Source: Flavimaricola sp. | Lineage (GTDB): Bacteria; Pseudomonadota; Alphaproteobacteria; Rhodobacterales; Rhodobacteraceae | DNA length: 40,761 bases | NCBI GenBank assembly: GCA_029255105.1 | Contig: JAQWWH010000022.1 | Location: forward strand, 1 to 40,761 | Direction of reading: 5' to 3' | In this document: positions 40,692-40,761 of the stretch, piece by piece | How the letters are laid out: every line of letters begins with the position of its first letter | Numbering within the stretch: the first letter of the stretch is position 1 | The notes under the pieces: generated by a model | Told to the model about the DNA's origin: nothing | The model's input: the letters and a program-made list of their open reading frames with translations, nothing else | The model's database searches: none | Position numbers and translations under genes: made by a program

Positions 40692-40761
40692 GCTTTACAG
40701 TCGCCATAGATGGTCCGGCGGCCGCTGGAAAAGGGACGATATCCAAGGCCGTTGCCCGGCA
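40688..40761 (+). CDS. cmk: Cytidylate kinase, N-terminal start (partial)
   Basis: GTG 40688 overlaps the aroA TGA by four bases (GTGA). The 24 visible residues [20 protein letters not shown] are the Walker A region of CMP kinase (G-P-A-A-A-G-K-G-T), which phosphorylates CMP and dCMP. The aroA-cmk order is common in alphaproteobacteria, often followed by rpsA. The gene runs off the right edge. Confidence 0.92.
   Translation, partial: MSFTVAIDGPAAAGKGTISKAVAR

Noticed and set aside
1..40761. CRISPR array, rRNA genes, replication origin
   Set aside because: No regularly spaced direct repeats, no rRNA-like sequence and no DnaA-box cluster were seen on reading.

Overview
The window looks like a chromosomal segment of an alphaproteobacterium of the Rhodobacterales (Roseobacter/Rhodobacter group). 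Four things point there: a SAM/SAH riboswitch directly in front of metK (a class described from Rhodobacterales), an Irr-type Fur regulator divergent from fabA-fabB-fabI, the housekeeping order miaB / phoH-ybeY-corC-lnt-metK / trmB-aroA-cmk, and uniformly GC-rich coding sequence from about 5.6 kb onward. All assignments come from reading the sequence; no database search was run.

Region 1 (1-5352) is accessory DNA, visibly richer in A+T. It holds the end of a nucleotide-sugar epimerase-like gene, the left end of a decayed IS3-family element, a P4-type tyrosine integrase, and immediately beside the integrase the 3' half of a tRNA-Arg(UCU) gene without its 5' half. That is the expected scar (att site) at the far end of an element integrated into tRNA-Arg, so the element should extend leftwards out of the window. 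To its right come a GT1-type glycosyltransferase and two different sulfotransferases, suggesting a sulfated surface glycan or glycolipid.

Region 2 (5.6-14.3 kb) is an envelope-glycan neighbourhood: a probable exported class-3 lipase, a GT4 glycosyltransferase with a multi-span GT39/ArnT-like transferase, a divergent HAD-UbiA fusion with an SMR-like small transporter, then a PlsC-like acyltransferase and a CdsA-like cytidylyltransferase. The HAD-UbiA, SMR and GT39 genes together could make, flip and use a polyprenyl-phosphate pentose; this is the most interesting candidate pathway here.

Region 3 (14.3-24.8 kb) is catabolic and miscellaneous: an enolase-superfamily sugar-acid dehydratase-like protein, a GNAT acetyltransferase, a zinc alcohol dehydrogenase, a TetA-like MFS exporter, pcaB and pcaD of the beta-ketoadipate pathway, an SMR-like protein, a three-gene overlapping operon (haloacid dehalogenase, alpha/beta hydrolase, threonine dehydratase-like), a SlyD-like FKBP and a VOC protein.

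Region 4 (24.9-40.8 kb) is core genome: fabA-fabB-fabI divergent from irr, then miaB, two envelope proteins sharing a duplicated short domain, phoH, a zinc-ribbon protein, ybeY, corC, lnt, metK with its riboswitch, a P-loop kinase-like gene, trmB, aroA and the start of cmk. Superimposed on it are four copies of a 26-bp palindrome. Two bracket a REP-associated tyrosine transposase (RAYT) gene and two bracket the P-loop kinase-like gene, and in both cases the palindrome supplies the gene's stop codon.
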